From an uncultured Oscillospiraceae bacterium (lineage in GTDB: Bacteria > Bacillota > Clostridia > Oscillospirales > Ruminococcaceae), in the NCBI GenBank assembly GCA_934486875.1, contig CAKSPU010000031.1, positions 1 to 29,103 of the forward strand: DNA of 29,103 bases. The letters are read 5' to 3'. Shown here in pieces: positions 22,937 to 29,103 of this stretch. Each line of letters begins with the position of its first letter. The first letter of the stretch is position 1. The notes below the pieces were generated by a model that searched no databases, was not told the DNA's origin, and saw only the letters and a program-made list of their open reading frames with translations. A program made the translations under genes and the position numbers.

Positions 22937-23208
22937 TCGGACTTTTCATCATCATCTTTCCGCACTTCGTAGATGTCATTTACCTTGTAATTCTCAGATC
23001 TGACAGGTTCTTCGGGCTTTTGCTCACGTCCTAAGAGCTTATCTACCTTTGCCGCTATCTTTTGGAGATTTACGGTGACTATGTAAATCAGCACCATTGC
23101 CACAATGGCGGAAACAAGAAATGCCCATACGGGTGTGCCGTCGGCGGCGCTTGGAGCAGCATCGGACGGTGCAGTGACTGATGTTTCGGTGTAGGTTTCG
23201 GTTGTCAT
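22933..23208 (-). CDS. Small single-pass membrane protein of unknown function
   Basis: A 91-residue protein not recognised as a named family. The first 25 residues are Thr/Ser/Ala-rich (MTTETYTETSVTAPSDAAPS). One membrane helix spans about 27-46 (VWAFLVSAIVAMVLIYIVTV). A basic stretch (LQKIAAKVDKLLGREQ) and a Glu/Asp/Lys-rich cytoplasmic tail follow. With no signal sequence before the helix, an N-out, C-in orientation is likely. CCCGGAGGC is correctly placed before the ATG, and a good promoter lies upstream, so the gene is real despite its size. It is convergent with the transketolase genes and divergent from the amylase gene. Confidence 0.8.
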   Translation of the reverse strand: MTTETYTETSVTAPSDAAPSAADGTPVWAFLVSAIVAMVLIYIVTVNLQKIAAKVDKLLGREQKPEEPVRSENYKVNDIYEVRKDDDEKSE

Positions 23209-23240
23209 TTTTATGCCTCCGGGAAAATTTTATTTGTATA

Positions 23241-23270
23241 ATTATACCACATAAGTGCCCTTTATTTCAA
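23241..23270 (-). promoter_or_regulatory. Promoter of the small membrane-protein gene
   Basis: On the minus strand: TTGAAA (23270-23265), an 18-bp spacer, and TGG-TATAAT (23246-23241). Confidence 0.8.
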
Positions 23271-23333
23271 GCGTTTCGGGTGATTTTGCAGATGAAAATT
23301 CTGTGTAAAAATTGAACACAGGTCAAAATATGC

Positions 23334-23362
23334 TTGCAAAATTGGACTTTTTGTGATATAAT
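23334..23362 (+). promoter_or_regulatory. Promoter of the amylase-DUF1653 gene
   Basis: TTGCAA (23334-23339), a 17-bp spacer, and TGA-TATAAT (23357-23362). The transcript start near 23369 leaves a 60-nt leader and excludes the GTG at 23372 as a useful start. Confidence 0.75.
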
Positions 23363-23428
23363 GATTCTAATGTGAAACGGGAAATCTATCCTGTTTCCCA
23401 CCTTTGTTTTGGAAAGGACTGTAGCAAT

Positions 23429-25162
23429 ATGTCAAATTCTCCCGAATGGATCAAAAGATCCGCTGTTTATCACATCTACCCTCTGGGCTTCTGCGGCTGC
23501 GAAAGGACCCGTGAAGAGTTCACAGGCGGACCTGTTCACCGCATCAAAAAGATAATCCAGTGGATACCTCATCTTAAATCAATGAACATCAATGCCGTTT
23601 ATCTCGGACCTGTTTTTGAGTCTGCGGCTCACGGCTATGACACCTCCGATTACACAAAGATCGACGAGCGCCTTGGAACTGACGAGGACTTCACTGAGGT
23701 CTGCGACGCTCTTCACAAAAACGGCATCAGAATTATCCTTGACGGCGTTTTCAACCACGTTGGCAGAGAGCATTTTGCATTCCTCGATGTCAAGCAGAAC
23801 AGGGAACGCTCCCGTTACTGCGGCTGGTTCTGCGGACTGAATTTCGGCGGAAATTCCGCTTATAACGACGGCTTCTGGTACGAGGGCTGGAACAACTGCT
23901 ATGACCTTGTAAAGCTCAATCTCAGAAACGGCGAGGTGGTGGATTATCTTCTGAACGCCGTTAAGATGTGGATAGAAAAGTGGGACATCGACGGCATAAG
24001 ATTTGATGCCGCTGACTGCCTTGACCCCGAATTTATCAAGCGCATTCACTCCTTTACCCGTTCTATGAAGCCCGATTTCTGGCTTATGGGCGAAATTATC
24101 CACGGCGATTACCGCAGGTGGGCTAACCCCGAAATGTTCGACTGCGTTACAAATTACCAGTGCTACAAGGGAATTTATTCCTCCCACAATGACCGCAACT
24201 ACTTCGAGATAGCTCATTCTATCGAGTACCAGCTCGGTCAGTACGGCGACACATATATGTACAATTTCGTTGATAATCACGATGTTGCAAGGCTTGCCAG
24301 CCAGCTCACCGATTATGACAGGATCTACTGCTGCTACACTCTTCTTTACACGATGTACGGCGTTCCCTCAGTATATTACGGCAGTGAGTTCGGCATAAGG
24401 GGCACAAAGGGCAGAGGTGCTGACGCTGATATGGCTATCCGTCCCTGTCTGGAGCTTGATGATATCCCCGGCAGAGATGACAGGCTCCTTGCTCACATTT
24501 CCGCTCTCGGAGCTATCAGAAATGAGCTTCCCGCTATCCAGTCGGGCTCCTACAAAAAGCTTGAGCTTAAAAATCAGACCTTCCTTTATCAGCGTGAAAA
24601 AGACGGCCAGGTGGTTTATATCGCCCTGAACATCAGCGACGGCGATTACACATTCAACATTCAGACAGGCGGAAGATCTCTTGCAGACCGTCTCTCGGGC
24701 AGGCATTTTGCCGCTTCGGGAAATAGTGTCAGCGTTACCGTTCCCAAGAATCATTCTATGGTGCTGGTTGACGAAAATCTTGCGGCTCCCGTCTCCGAAA
24801 AGCCTGCGGCTGAGACGGTAAAGCCTGCTGAGCCTGTTCCCGCTCCTGCACCCGTTCCCGAAAAGGCTCCCGAGGCTCCTGCTCCCGAGCAGAAAACGGA
24901 AGCTCCCAAGGGCACTCCCTCCGCAGGTATCCCCGAGGGCAGAAGCATTGTTATCGGCGGTCATTACAAGCATTTCAAGGGCGGCGATTATGTTGTTCTG
25001 AACCTTGCATACGACCACGAGACAATGGAAAAGCAGGTCGTTTATATGCAGATATACGACAAGCCGAGAGTCTGGGTAAGACCCCTCTCGATGTTCCTTG
25101 AAGATGTCAACGACCACGGAAACATCAAGCCGAGATTTGAATTTATCGGTATGGCTGAATAA
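23429..25162 (+). CDS. GH13 alpha-amylase-family enzyme fused to a DUF1653-like domain
   Basis: A 577-residue protein. Residues about 1-450 are a GH13 barrel acting on alpha-glucans or maltodextrins. The four conserved regions are DGVFNHVG, GIRFDAADC (nucleophile Asp193), MGEIIHG (acid/base Glu222) and FVDNHDVAR (Asp285). A Pro/Ala/Glu-rich linker follows (about 451-505). The last 70 residues match DUF1653: GGHYKHFKGGDYVVLNLAYD, then QVVYMQIYDKPRVWVRPLSMF. No signal peptide is seen, so it should be cytoplasmic. GGAAAGGA is 10 nt before the ATG. It is flanked by its own promoter and terminator. Subfamily and true substrate are not determined; the role of the DUF1653 part is unknown, perhaps glycan or protein binding. 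Confidence 0.93.
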   Translation: MSNSPEWIKRSAVYHIYPLGFCGCERTREEFTGGPVHRIKKIIQWIPHLKSMNINAVYLGPVFESAAHGYDTSDYTKIDERLGTDEDFTEVCDALHKNGIRIILDGVFNHVGREHFAFLDVKQNRERSRYCGWFCGLNFGGNSAYNDGFWYEGWNNCYDLVKLNLRNGEVVDYLLNAVKMWIEKWDIDGIRFDAADCLDPEFIKRIHSFTRSMKPDFWLMGEIIHGDYRRWANPEMFDCVTNYQCYKGIYSSHNDRNYFEIAHSIEYQLGQYGDTYMYNFVDNHDVARLASQLTDYDRIYCCYTLLYTMYGVPSVYYGSEFGIRGTKGRGADADMAIRPCLELDDIPGRDDRLLAHISALGAIRNELPAIQSGSYKKLELKNQTFLYQREKDGQVVYIALNISDGDYTFNIQTGGRSLADRLSGRHFAASGNSVSVTVPKNHSMVLVDENLAAPVSEKPAAETVKPAEPVPAPAPVPEKAPEAPAPEQKTEAPKGTPSAGIPEGRSIVIGGHYKHFKGGDYVVLNLAYDHETMEKQVVYMQIYDKPRVWVRPLSMFLEDVNDHGNIKPRFEFIGMAE

Positions 25163-25176
25163 TCTCTGATAACAGC

Positions 25177-25209
25177 AAAGCCGCTTTCGCCTGTTCGGAA
25201 GCGGCTTTT
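25177..25209 (+). terminator. Terminator after the amylase gene
   Basis: A 10-bp perfect stem (AAAGCCGCTT with AAGCGGCTTT), extended by three inner pairs including one wobble, has a 6-nt loop and a short T-run. Confidence 0.9.
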
Positions 25210-25251
25210 GTGTGTTCTGTGTAAAATCTGAGTCAAATGTCTGTGGAAATA

Positions 25252-25281
25252 TTGACTATGCATTTTCAGATGTGATATCAT
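25252..25281 (+). promoter_or_regulatory. Possible promoter of the membrane-anchored hypothetical gene
   Basis: TTGACT (25252-25257), an 18-bp spacer, and TATCAT (25276-25281). The predicted transcript start falls next to the ribosome site at 25287, so the leader would be unusually short (about 14 nt). Confidence 0.45.
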
Positions 25282-25301
25282 ATATTCGGAGATGAATATT
25301 T

Positions 25302-26132
25302 ATGATAGAGCTGATAATTATTTGTGTGACGGCGGCATTTTTTGTGGGAGAGGTAATAATGCTCATCGGCGGCGGCATAATTATGTTCCGTGAGCGATTC
25401 TGCCGCAGCCGTGAAACAAGCGAATATCTCAGCGGGGAGCACAGCGATGTTATGGCTATGTGCTATCCCGAATGGAGCTTTACGCCCAGGCTGAGAGGCG
25501 GTGAAGCCAAAAGGTGCATATCAAGGATACAGAGACCCGAATGGGGCAGGTACAAATATTTTGCGGGTATGCTTGAAAAGAAAAGCGTTTCGGTGAAGAT
25601 GTTCGTGACCGTTGCAGAGGGTCACGAGGAGTCCGACGGACCGTATGCCGAGCACTATGTTCCCACAGGGTATTATAACTGCTTTATTTTCGAGTCAAAG
25701 GAAAAGCTTGATAAATGCGGCGGCATCACCGTGAGACCATACAGCGGATTTGAAAAGCTGACGGTTCAGCCGTTTATTTCCCTGGGACAGCGCTTTTCCG
25801 ATATCGGAGACAGAAAGTATGATATGAATGCATCGGTGAGCGGCGGATATGTGAAAGAGAATATCTGCTCCGTTACGTACGGCGGCATTCAGCGCCGCAG
25901 GTGGGAGAAAATTGCCGATTCGGGCGTTCTGAATGAGATCGAGGAGCTTTTCGGTGAGAGCTGCGCACAGATGCATCTGTTTTTCAGCGAAGGAAAGCTC
26001 ACGCTTGCGGTAAGTATGAAGATGTCGGACGGTGAGATGTACGACGGTCACAATGACCTTGCTGCGGAAAATCCCCGCATTACCGAGTATGCGGCAAAGG
26101 TGGTCGCAGAGCTGGCGGAGCTGCTCAGATGA
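25302..26132 (+). CDS. Membrane-anchored protein of unknown function
   Basis: A 276-residue protein that I do not recognise. One N-terminal membrane helix (about 2-30, IELIIICVTAAFFVGEVIML then IGGGIIMF) is followed by a short basic stretch and a soluble domain of mixed alpha/beta character. No catalytic motif stands out. The soluble part holds YYNCFIFESKEKLDKCGG, FEKLTVQPFISLGQRFSD and LHLFFSEGKLTLAVSM-like strands (here MHLFFSEGKLTLAVSM). It has some likeness to the DUF3137 type of membrane-linked domains, but this is weak. CGGAGATGA precedes the ATG. It stands alone between two terminators. Confidence 0.8.
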   Translation: MIELIIICVTAAFFVGEVIMLIGGGIIMFRERFCRSRETSEYLSGEHSDVMAMCYPEWSFTPRLRGGEAKRCISRIQRPEWGRYKYFAGMLEKKSVSVKMFVTVAEGHEESDGPYAEHYVPTGYYNCFIFESKEKLDKCGGITVRPYSGFEKLTVQPFISLGQRFSDIGDRKYDMNASVSGGYVKENICSVTYGGIQRRRWEKIADSGVLNEIEELFGESCAQMHLFFSEGKLTLAVSMKMSDGEMYDGHNDLAAENPRITEYAAKVVAELAELLR

Positions 26133-26168
26133 AAAGATCCTGCAAGTAAAGAGCTTGCAGGATCTTTT
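26132..26168. terminator. Bidirectional terminator between convergent genes
   Basis: A perfect 15-bp stem (AAAAGATCCTGCAAG with complement at 26154-26168) and a 7-nt loop, flanked by A-run and T-run. It overlaps the stop of the upstream plus-strand gene and begins right after the stop of the minus-strand GtrA gene. Confidence 0.95.
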
Positions 26169-26170
26169 TA

Positions 26171-26665
26171 TTATTCAGCTGTCTTTGCGTCAGTCTTTTT
26201 CTGCCTGTACGCCCAGAACTTGTTTATCACAAAATTCAGCGGCACATTTATGCAGATATTCAGCAGGGGAGCGATATCCACCGCAAGCTCGTGATTGTCC
26301 ATTGAAATGCCGAAGCCGTTTACAAGCTCTGTGAGAGGCGGCGTAAAGCGGTCTATCTTCAGAATGTCTATCCACAGCACAAGCAGGACGTTGTTCAGGA
26401 AAAGTCCCGTAAATGCATATGCGGCGTAGGTCTTAAGAAGCACCTGCCACCATACACGCTTTTCAAGGCTCTCGTCCTCCTTGAAAACCACCTTTGTCTG
26501 CCACAGATATGCGTGCAGAACACTGATGATAAATGCGGTTATGCTGGCGGCAAGGTAGTGCATACCCAGCGCCACGCATATCATATATATTACCTGATTT
26601 ACAAGGGTGTTGAGCACACCCACGATGCCGAAGCTTACGAGCTGTTTAAGAAGCCTGCTTTTCAT
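26171..26665 (-). CDS. GtrA family membrane protein
   Basis: A 164-residue protein of the GtrA family, small membrane proteins linked to polyisoprenyl-linked sugar transfer and cell-surface polysaccharide or teichoic acid decoration. Four hydrophobic segments are visible (about 8-28, 35-55, 80-103 and 130-150). The family's start QLVSFGIVGVLNTLVNQVIY and end PLNFVINKFWAYRQ are both clear. GAGGT precedes the ATG, and a promoter lies in the gap after the GNAT gene. No glycosyltransferase lies next to it here. Confidence 0.92.
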   Translation of the reverse strand: MKSRLLKQLVSFGIVGVLNTLVNQVIYMICVALGMHYLAASITAFIISVLHAYLWQTKVVFKEDESLEKRVWWQVLLKTYAAYAFTGLFLNNVLLVLWIDILKIDRFTPPLTELVNGFGISMDNHELAVDIAPLLNICINVPLNFVINKFWAYRQKKTDAKTAE

Positions 26666-26695
26666 ATCATACCTCGAAAATTTTATTACCTTTTG

Positions 26696-26724
26696 ATTAT
26701 AGCATATGATAAGGCGAAAATCAA
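26696..26724 (-). promoter_or_regulatory. Promoter of the GtrA gene
   Basis: On the minus strand: TTGATT (26724-26719), a 17-bp spacer, and TGC-TATAAT (26701-26696). The -35 box overlaps the stop codon of the GNAT gene, so GtrA can be made independently of citrate synthase. Confidence 0.75.
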
Positions 26725-27176
26725 GGCTTTCTTATCATCGGTATATAAATTATGCCGTCCTCAAGGCGCTCCATATCTGTGGGGATAAAGCCGAGCTTTC
26801 TGTAAAACATTTCGGCGGGAGGAGCGGCATTGACGGTGAACCGGCTTTCGGGATGATCTTCACATATCCGCTCAAAAAGCTCTCTCCCCACACCTGTACT
26901 GCGATGCTCACCGTCAACAAAGGCAAGGCTTATGTGGCTCTTGTTCCGCACCGCCATCATACCGATAACGGTACAGCTTTCCGAGCAGATGTAAATTTTC
27001 ATATTTCCCGATGCAATATGCTTTTTCAGCTCATCACCCGTGACGAAAGCCGCAAAATGCTCCCGTCCCGACGGGGGATATATCTGAGCTTCAACTTCAT
27101 CGAACACCCTGAGCGCAAGGGACAATGCCTCGCTTATGCGGCAGTCATTCGGGGCAAGCAGCTCTGTTACTCTCAT
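26721..27176 (-). CDS. GNAT family N-acetyltransferase
   Basis: A 151-residue acetyl-CoA-dependent acyltransferase of unknown substrate. The acetyl-CoA loop is HRSTGVGRELFERI, followed by the C-terminal NAAPPAEMFYRKLGFIPT motif. The N-terminal half has FDEVEAQIYPPSGREHFAAFV. Its ATG overlaps the citrate synthase stop as ATGA, so it is probably made from the same transcript by translational coupling. This suggests a paired function or convenience only; the GNAT class is too broad for more. Confidence 0.9.
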   Translation of the reverse strand: MRVTELLAPNDCRISEALSLALRVFDEVEAQIYPPSGREHFAAFVTGDELKKHIASGNMKIYICSESCTVIGMMAVRNKSHISLAFVDGEHRSTGVGRELFERICEDHPESRFTVNAAPPAEMFYRKLGFIPTDMERLEDGIIYIPMIRKP

Positions 27177-28543
27177 TTTCTGTCGGCAAGGGCTTCATAG
27201 GGGCGGTGGGTGCTTACGCTCTTGTATGCGGGACGGATTATCTTGCCTGCATTGGAAAGCTCCTCAATGCGGTGAGCGGACCAGCCCGAAATTCTTGCAA
27301 TGGCGAAAAGAGGTGTGTAAAGCTCGGGGGGCAGACCCAGCATACTGTAAACAAATCCGCTGTAGAAGTCGATATTTGCGGAAACGCCCTTGTAGATGTG
27401 GCGCTCTCTTGAAATGACCTGAGGAGCAAGCTTTTCAACGAGATGATAAAGCTCCAGCTCCTTTTCCATACCCTTTTCGGTTGCAAGCTTGTCAACAAAG
27501 GTGCGGAAAATGTTGGCTCTGGGGTCGGAAATGGAATAAACTGCGTGACCCATTCCGTAGATAAGTCCTGCCTTGTCAAAGGCTTCCTTGTGGAGAAGCT
27601 TGGTGAGATAATCTGTGATTTCGTCCTCGTCTGTCCAGTCGGAAACATTCTGCTTCATATCATCGAACATTGCCGTTACCTTTACGTTTGCGCCGCCGTG
27701 CTTGGGACCCTTAAGTGAGCCGAGAGCTGCGGCAATGGCTGCATATGTGTCGGTTCCCGAAGATGTTACAACGTGGGTGGTGAATGTGGAGTTGTTTCCA
27801 CCGCCGTGCTCTGCGTGGAGGACAAGGGCGATGTCAAGTACCTTTGCTTCAAGCTCGGTAAACTTGCTGTCGGGGCGGAGCAGGTGGAGTATGTTCTGCG
27901 CTGTGGAATATTCGGGCACAGGCTGGTGGATTATAAAGCTCTCGCCGTCAAGGTAATAATTCTTGCACTGATAGCCGTAAACTGCGATAAGGGGCATAAG
28001 TGCGATAAGCTCCAGAGACTGTCTCAGGACGTTGGGGATAGAAGTGTCGTTGGGATAGTCGTCGTATGAAAAGAGGGTGAGAACGCCTCTTGAAATGCTG
28101 TTCATAATGTCGCTGCTGGGGGACTTCATCATAATGTCACGGACAAAGGTGGTGGGGAGCTTTCTGTAATCCGCAAGAAGCGAGCAGAATTCATTCAGCT
28201 CATCGGCTGTGGGGAGCTTTCCGAAAAGAAGAAGATAGGTTATTTCCTCAAAGCCGAAGCGCTTATCCTTACCGAAGCCCGTAACAAGGTCATTTATGTT
28301 ATATCCTCTGTAATAAAGTCGGCCGTCGCAGGGTATCATCTCGCTGTCCTCAACGGTGTAGGAAACTATTTCGGAAATTTCCGTAAGACCTGCGAGAACG
28401 CCCTTTCCGTTAATGTCTCTGAGACCCCTTTTGACTTCGTATTTGGTATAGAGTTCGGGGTCTATCCTTCCGTTGCCCACGCACATATCTGCGAGTTTCT
28501 CGATCTGGGGGGTCACCTGTGAAAAGCTGTAATGTGACGCCAT
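27173..28543 (-). CDS. gltA: Citrate synthase
   Basis: A 456-residue citrate synthase (Si-type fold) joining oxaloacetate and acetyl-CoA to citrate, here likely feeding 2-oxoglutarate and glutamate synthesis in an incomplete TCA cycle. Marks are LHAEHGGGNNSTFTTHVV and the catalytic His regions KHGGANVKV and GMGHAVYSISDPRANIF with the conserved Asp. The start at 28543 follows GGATTGAGGC; a further in-frame ATG at 28564 has no ribosome site. A methylcitrate synthase function cannot be excluded, but no other methylcitrate-cycle gene is nearby. No aconitase or isocitrate dehydrogenase lies next to it. Confidence 0.95.
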   Translation of the reverse strand: MASHYSFSQVTPQIEKLADMCVGNGRIDPELYTKYEVKRGLRDINGKGVLAGLTEISEIVSYTVEDSEMIPCDGRLYYRGYNINDLVTGFGKDKRFGFEEITYLLLFGKLPTADELNEFCSLLADYRKLPTTFVRDIMMKSPSSDIMNSISRGVLTLFSYDDYPNDTSIPNVLRQSLELIALMPLIAVYGYQCKNYYLDGESFIIHQPVPEYSTAQNILHLLRPDSKFTELEAKVLDIALVLHAEHGGGNNSTFTTHVVTSSGTDTYAAIAAALGSLKGPKHGGANVKVTAMFDDMKQNVSDWTDEDEITDYLTKLLHKEAFDKAGLIYGMGHAVYSISDPRANIFRTFVDKLATEKGMEKELELYHLVEKLAPQVISRERHIYKGVSANIDFYSGFVYSMLGLPPELYTPLFAIARISGWSAHRIEELSNAGKIIRPAYKSVSTHRPYEALADRK

Positions 28544-28598
28544 TTGCCTCAATCCTTTCTTCATAGTTATGTAATCACTTAGTATAATAAACATATTT

Positions 28599-28627
28599 AT
28601 TATATCATAATTTTAAAAATTATGCAA
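28599..28627 (-). promoter_or_regulatory. Promoter of the citrate synthase-GNAT genes
   Basis: On the minus strand: TTGCAT (28627-28622), a 17-bp spacer, and TGA-TATAAT (28604-28599). The leader is about 49 nt. Confidence 0.75.
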
Positions 28628-28841
28628 TATTGATTTTCTACCTTTTGTCAAATTTTCACCTATTTGTCACAATTAATAACGCTGTGATCGTAAACGAATT
28701 TTGTTATAAAAATATGTTTCTGAATATTCCCGAGCTTGCGGAAAATGCTGCGGCAGCTTTATAAATTACCGATGCTCTGTATTCCGTGGCAGTTGTATTG
28801 TGAGCCTGTGGTCCTGTACATAAATAATAAAAATATCGTTT
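28628..28841. other. Intergenic stretch without a supported gene
   Basis: This is part of the roughly 420-nt gap between citrate synthase and TetR. I see no convincing coding region. An extended -10 motif (TGT-TATAAA at 28702-28710, poor -35) followed 130 nt later by a hairpin with a T-run leaves room for a short plus-strand RNA, but support is thin. Confidence 0.4.
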
Positions 28842-28877
28842 TGCAGAAGTCAAAATTTATGCTGTCTGCATTTTTTT
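28842..28877 (+). terminator. Weak hairpin with T-run, possible terminator
   Basis: TGCAGA (28842-28847) pairs with TCTGCA (28865-28870) over a 17-nt loop and is followed by seven T residues. The stem is short, so efficiency is doubtful. It would insulate the TetR promoter from upstream transcription. Confidence 0.4.
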
Positions 28878-28888
28878 ATAGCTTTCTA

Positions 28889-28917
28889 TTGACAAACGCT
28901 ATCAATAATGGTATTAT
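28889..28917 (+). promoter_or_regulatory. Promoter of the TetR gene
   Basis: TTGACA (28889-28894), a 17-bp spacer, and TATTAT (28912-28917). The -10 box lies inside the first operator, so repression by direct occlusion is expected. Confidence 0.85.
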
Positions 28918-28921
28918 TAAT
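28901..28921 (+). promoter_or_regulatory. TetR operator 1
   Basis: A 21-bp near-palindrome: ATCAATAAT-GGT-ATTATTAAT, 8 of 9 pairs matching. It covers the promoter spacer and -10 box. It is also the inverted partner (20 of 21 bases) of 28931-28951. Confidence 0.75.
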
Positions 28922-28930
28922 AATATAGTT

Positions 28931-28951
28931 ATTGATAATACCATTATTGAT
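28931..28951 (+). promoter_or_regulatory. TetR operator 2
   Basis: A 21-bp element, ATTGATAAT-ACC-ATTATTGAT, 30 bp centre-to-centre from operator 1, about three helical turns, and in inverted orientation. It lies in the leader just before the ribosome site AAAAGGTGAGA. Confidence 0.7.
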
Positions 28952-28965
28952 TAAAAGGTGAGAAT

Positions 28966-29103
28966 ATGGCAGTTAAGGATCATTCACTTGATGAAAAAAT
29001 AATAAAGGCGGCTATGGACGAGTTCAGGGAAAATGACTTTCTGAAAGCTTCGCTGAATAGGATCGCCGAAAAAGCGGGACTTACTACGGGAGCTGTCTAT
29101 ACA
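28966..29103 (+). CDS. TetR family transcriptional regulator (N-terminal part, cut by window end)
   Basis: The first 46 residues of a TetR-type repressor; the rest lies beyond the window. The DNA-binding start is typical: IIKAAMDEFRENDFLKASLN, then RIAEKAGLTTGAVYT with the recognition helix. AAAAGGTGAGA precedes the ATG. It is preceded by a promoter overlapped by two palindromes, so it very probably represses its own transcription, and perhaps genes downstream. The ligand and targets cannot be read from this part. Confidence 0.88.
   Translation, partial: MAVKDHSLDEKIIKAAMDEFRENDFLKASLNRIAEKAGLTTGAVYT

Noticed and set aside
24368..25117. Open frame of 249 codons on the minus strand, opposite the amylase gene
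   Set aside because: Low-complexity part mirrors the Pro/Ala linker; no ribosome site; opposite a clear gene.
28736..28954. Short plus-strand frame of 72 codons before TetR
   Set aside because: No ribosome site, no family, and it runs through the hairpin, promoter and both operators.

Overview
The window looks like a chromosomal segment of a Gram-positive, low-to-mid GC, anaerobic Clostridia-type bacterium, most likely a Ruminococcus-like member of the Oscillospiraceae. The evidence is as follows. The conserved order is YlbF-family gene, mutS, mutL, miaA, hfq, then yggS, sepF, ylmH, divIVA, ileS, lspA and an rluD-type gene. There is a split (two-subunit) transketolase, and strong Shine-Dalgarno sequences with occasional TTG starts. 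A GH5/GH43/AraC plant-polysaccharide cluster is also present. The species is inferred, not proven.

Left edge (1-4773): a minus-strand lipoprotein with a consensus promoter and its own terminator is divergent from a small glycan locus. That locus holds a lipid-anchored GH5 glucanase, a cytoplasmic GH43 enzyme with a probable CBM6-like tail, and an AraC regulator. The regulator's own promoter shows that translation begins at a TTG, not at the first ATG.

Centre (4786-22906): one very long co-directional block of housekeeping genes runs from a near-perfect promoter at 4786 to a clear terminator at 22877-22906. It covers RNA-maturation/YlbF, mismatch repair (mutS, mutL), tRNA modification (miaA), hfq, an HlyD-like envelope adaptor, PLP homeostasis (yggS), division and growth placement (sepF, ylmH, divIVA), ileS, lipoprotein signal peptidase, a pseudouridine synthase, a HAD phosphatase and the two transketolase subunits. 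Many junctions overlap or are a few bases apart. The longer gaps are unusual: a 20-bp tandem repeat and a perfect 17-bp hairpin before mutS, a 115-bp inverted-repeat element between mutS and mutL, and a 128-bp nested inverted-repeat element before ileS. A weak internal promoter may serve hfq.

Right side (22907-29103): a small one-TM protein on the minus strand, then a GH13 alpha-amylase-family enzyme fused through a Pro/Ala/Glu linker to a DUF1653-like domain, then an unrecognised membrane-anchored protein. A bidirectional terminator separates these from a minus-strand group of citrate synthase, GNAT acetyltransferase and GtrA-family membrane protein. The window ends in the first 46 codons of a TetR regulator whose promoter overlaps two long palindromic operators.

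I did not find a clear new multi-gene defence or mobile system. The best candidates for undescribed biology are the structured intergenic elements inside the long operon, the amylase-DUF1653 fusion, the Cys-rich tail on the YlbF-family protein, and the diverged 32-bp repeat shared by 22-53 and 22905-22936.
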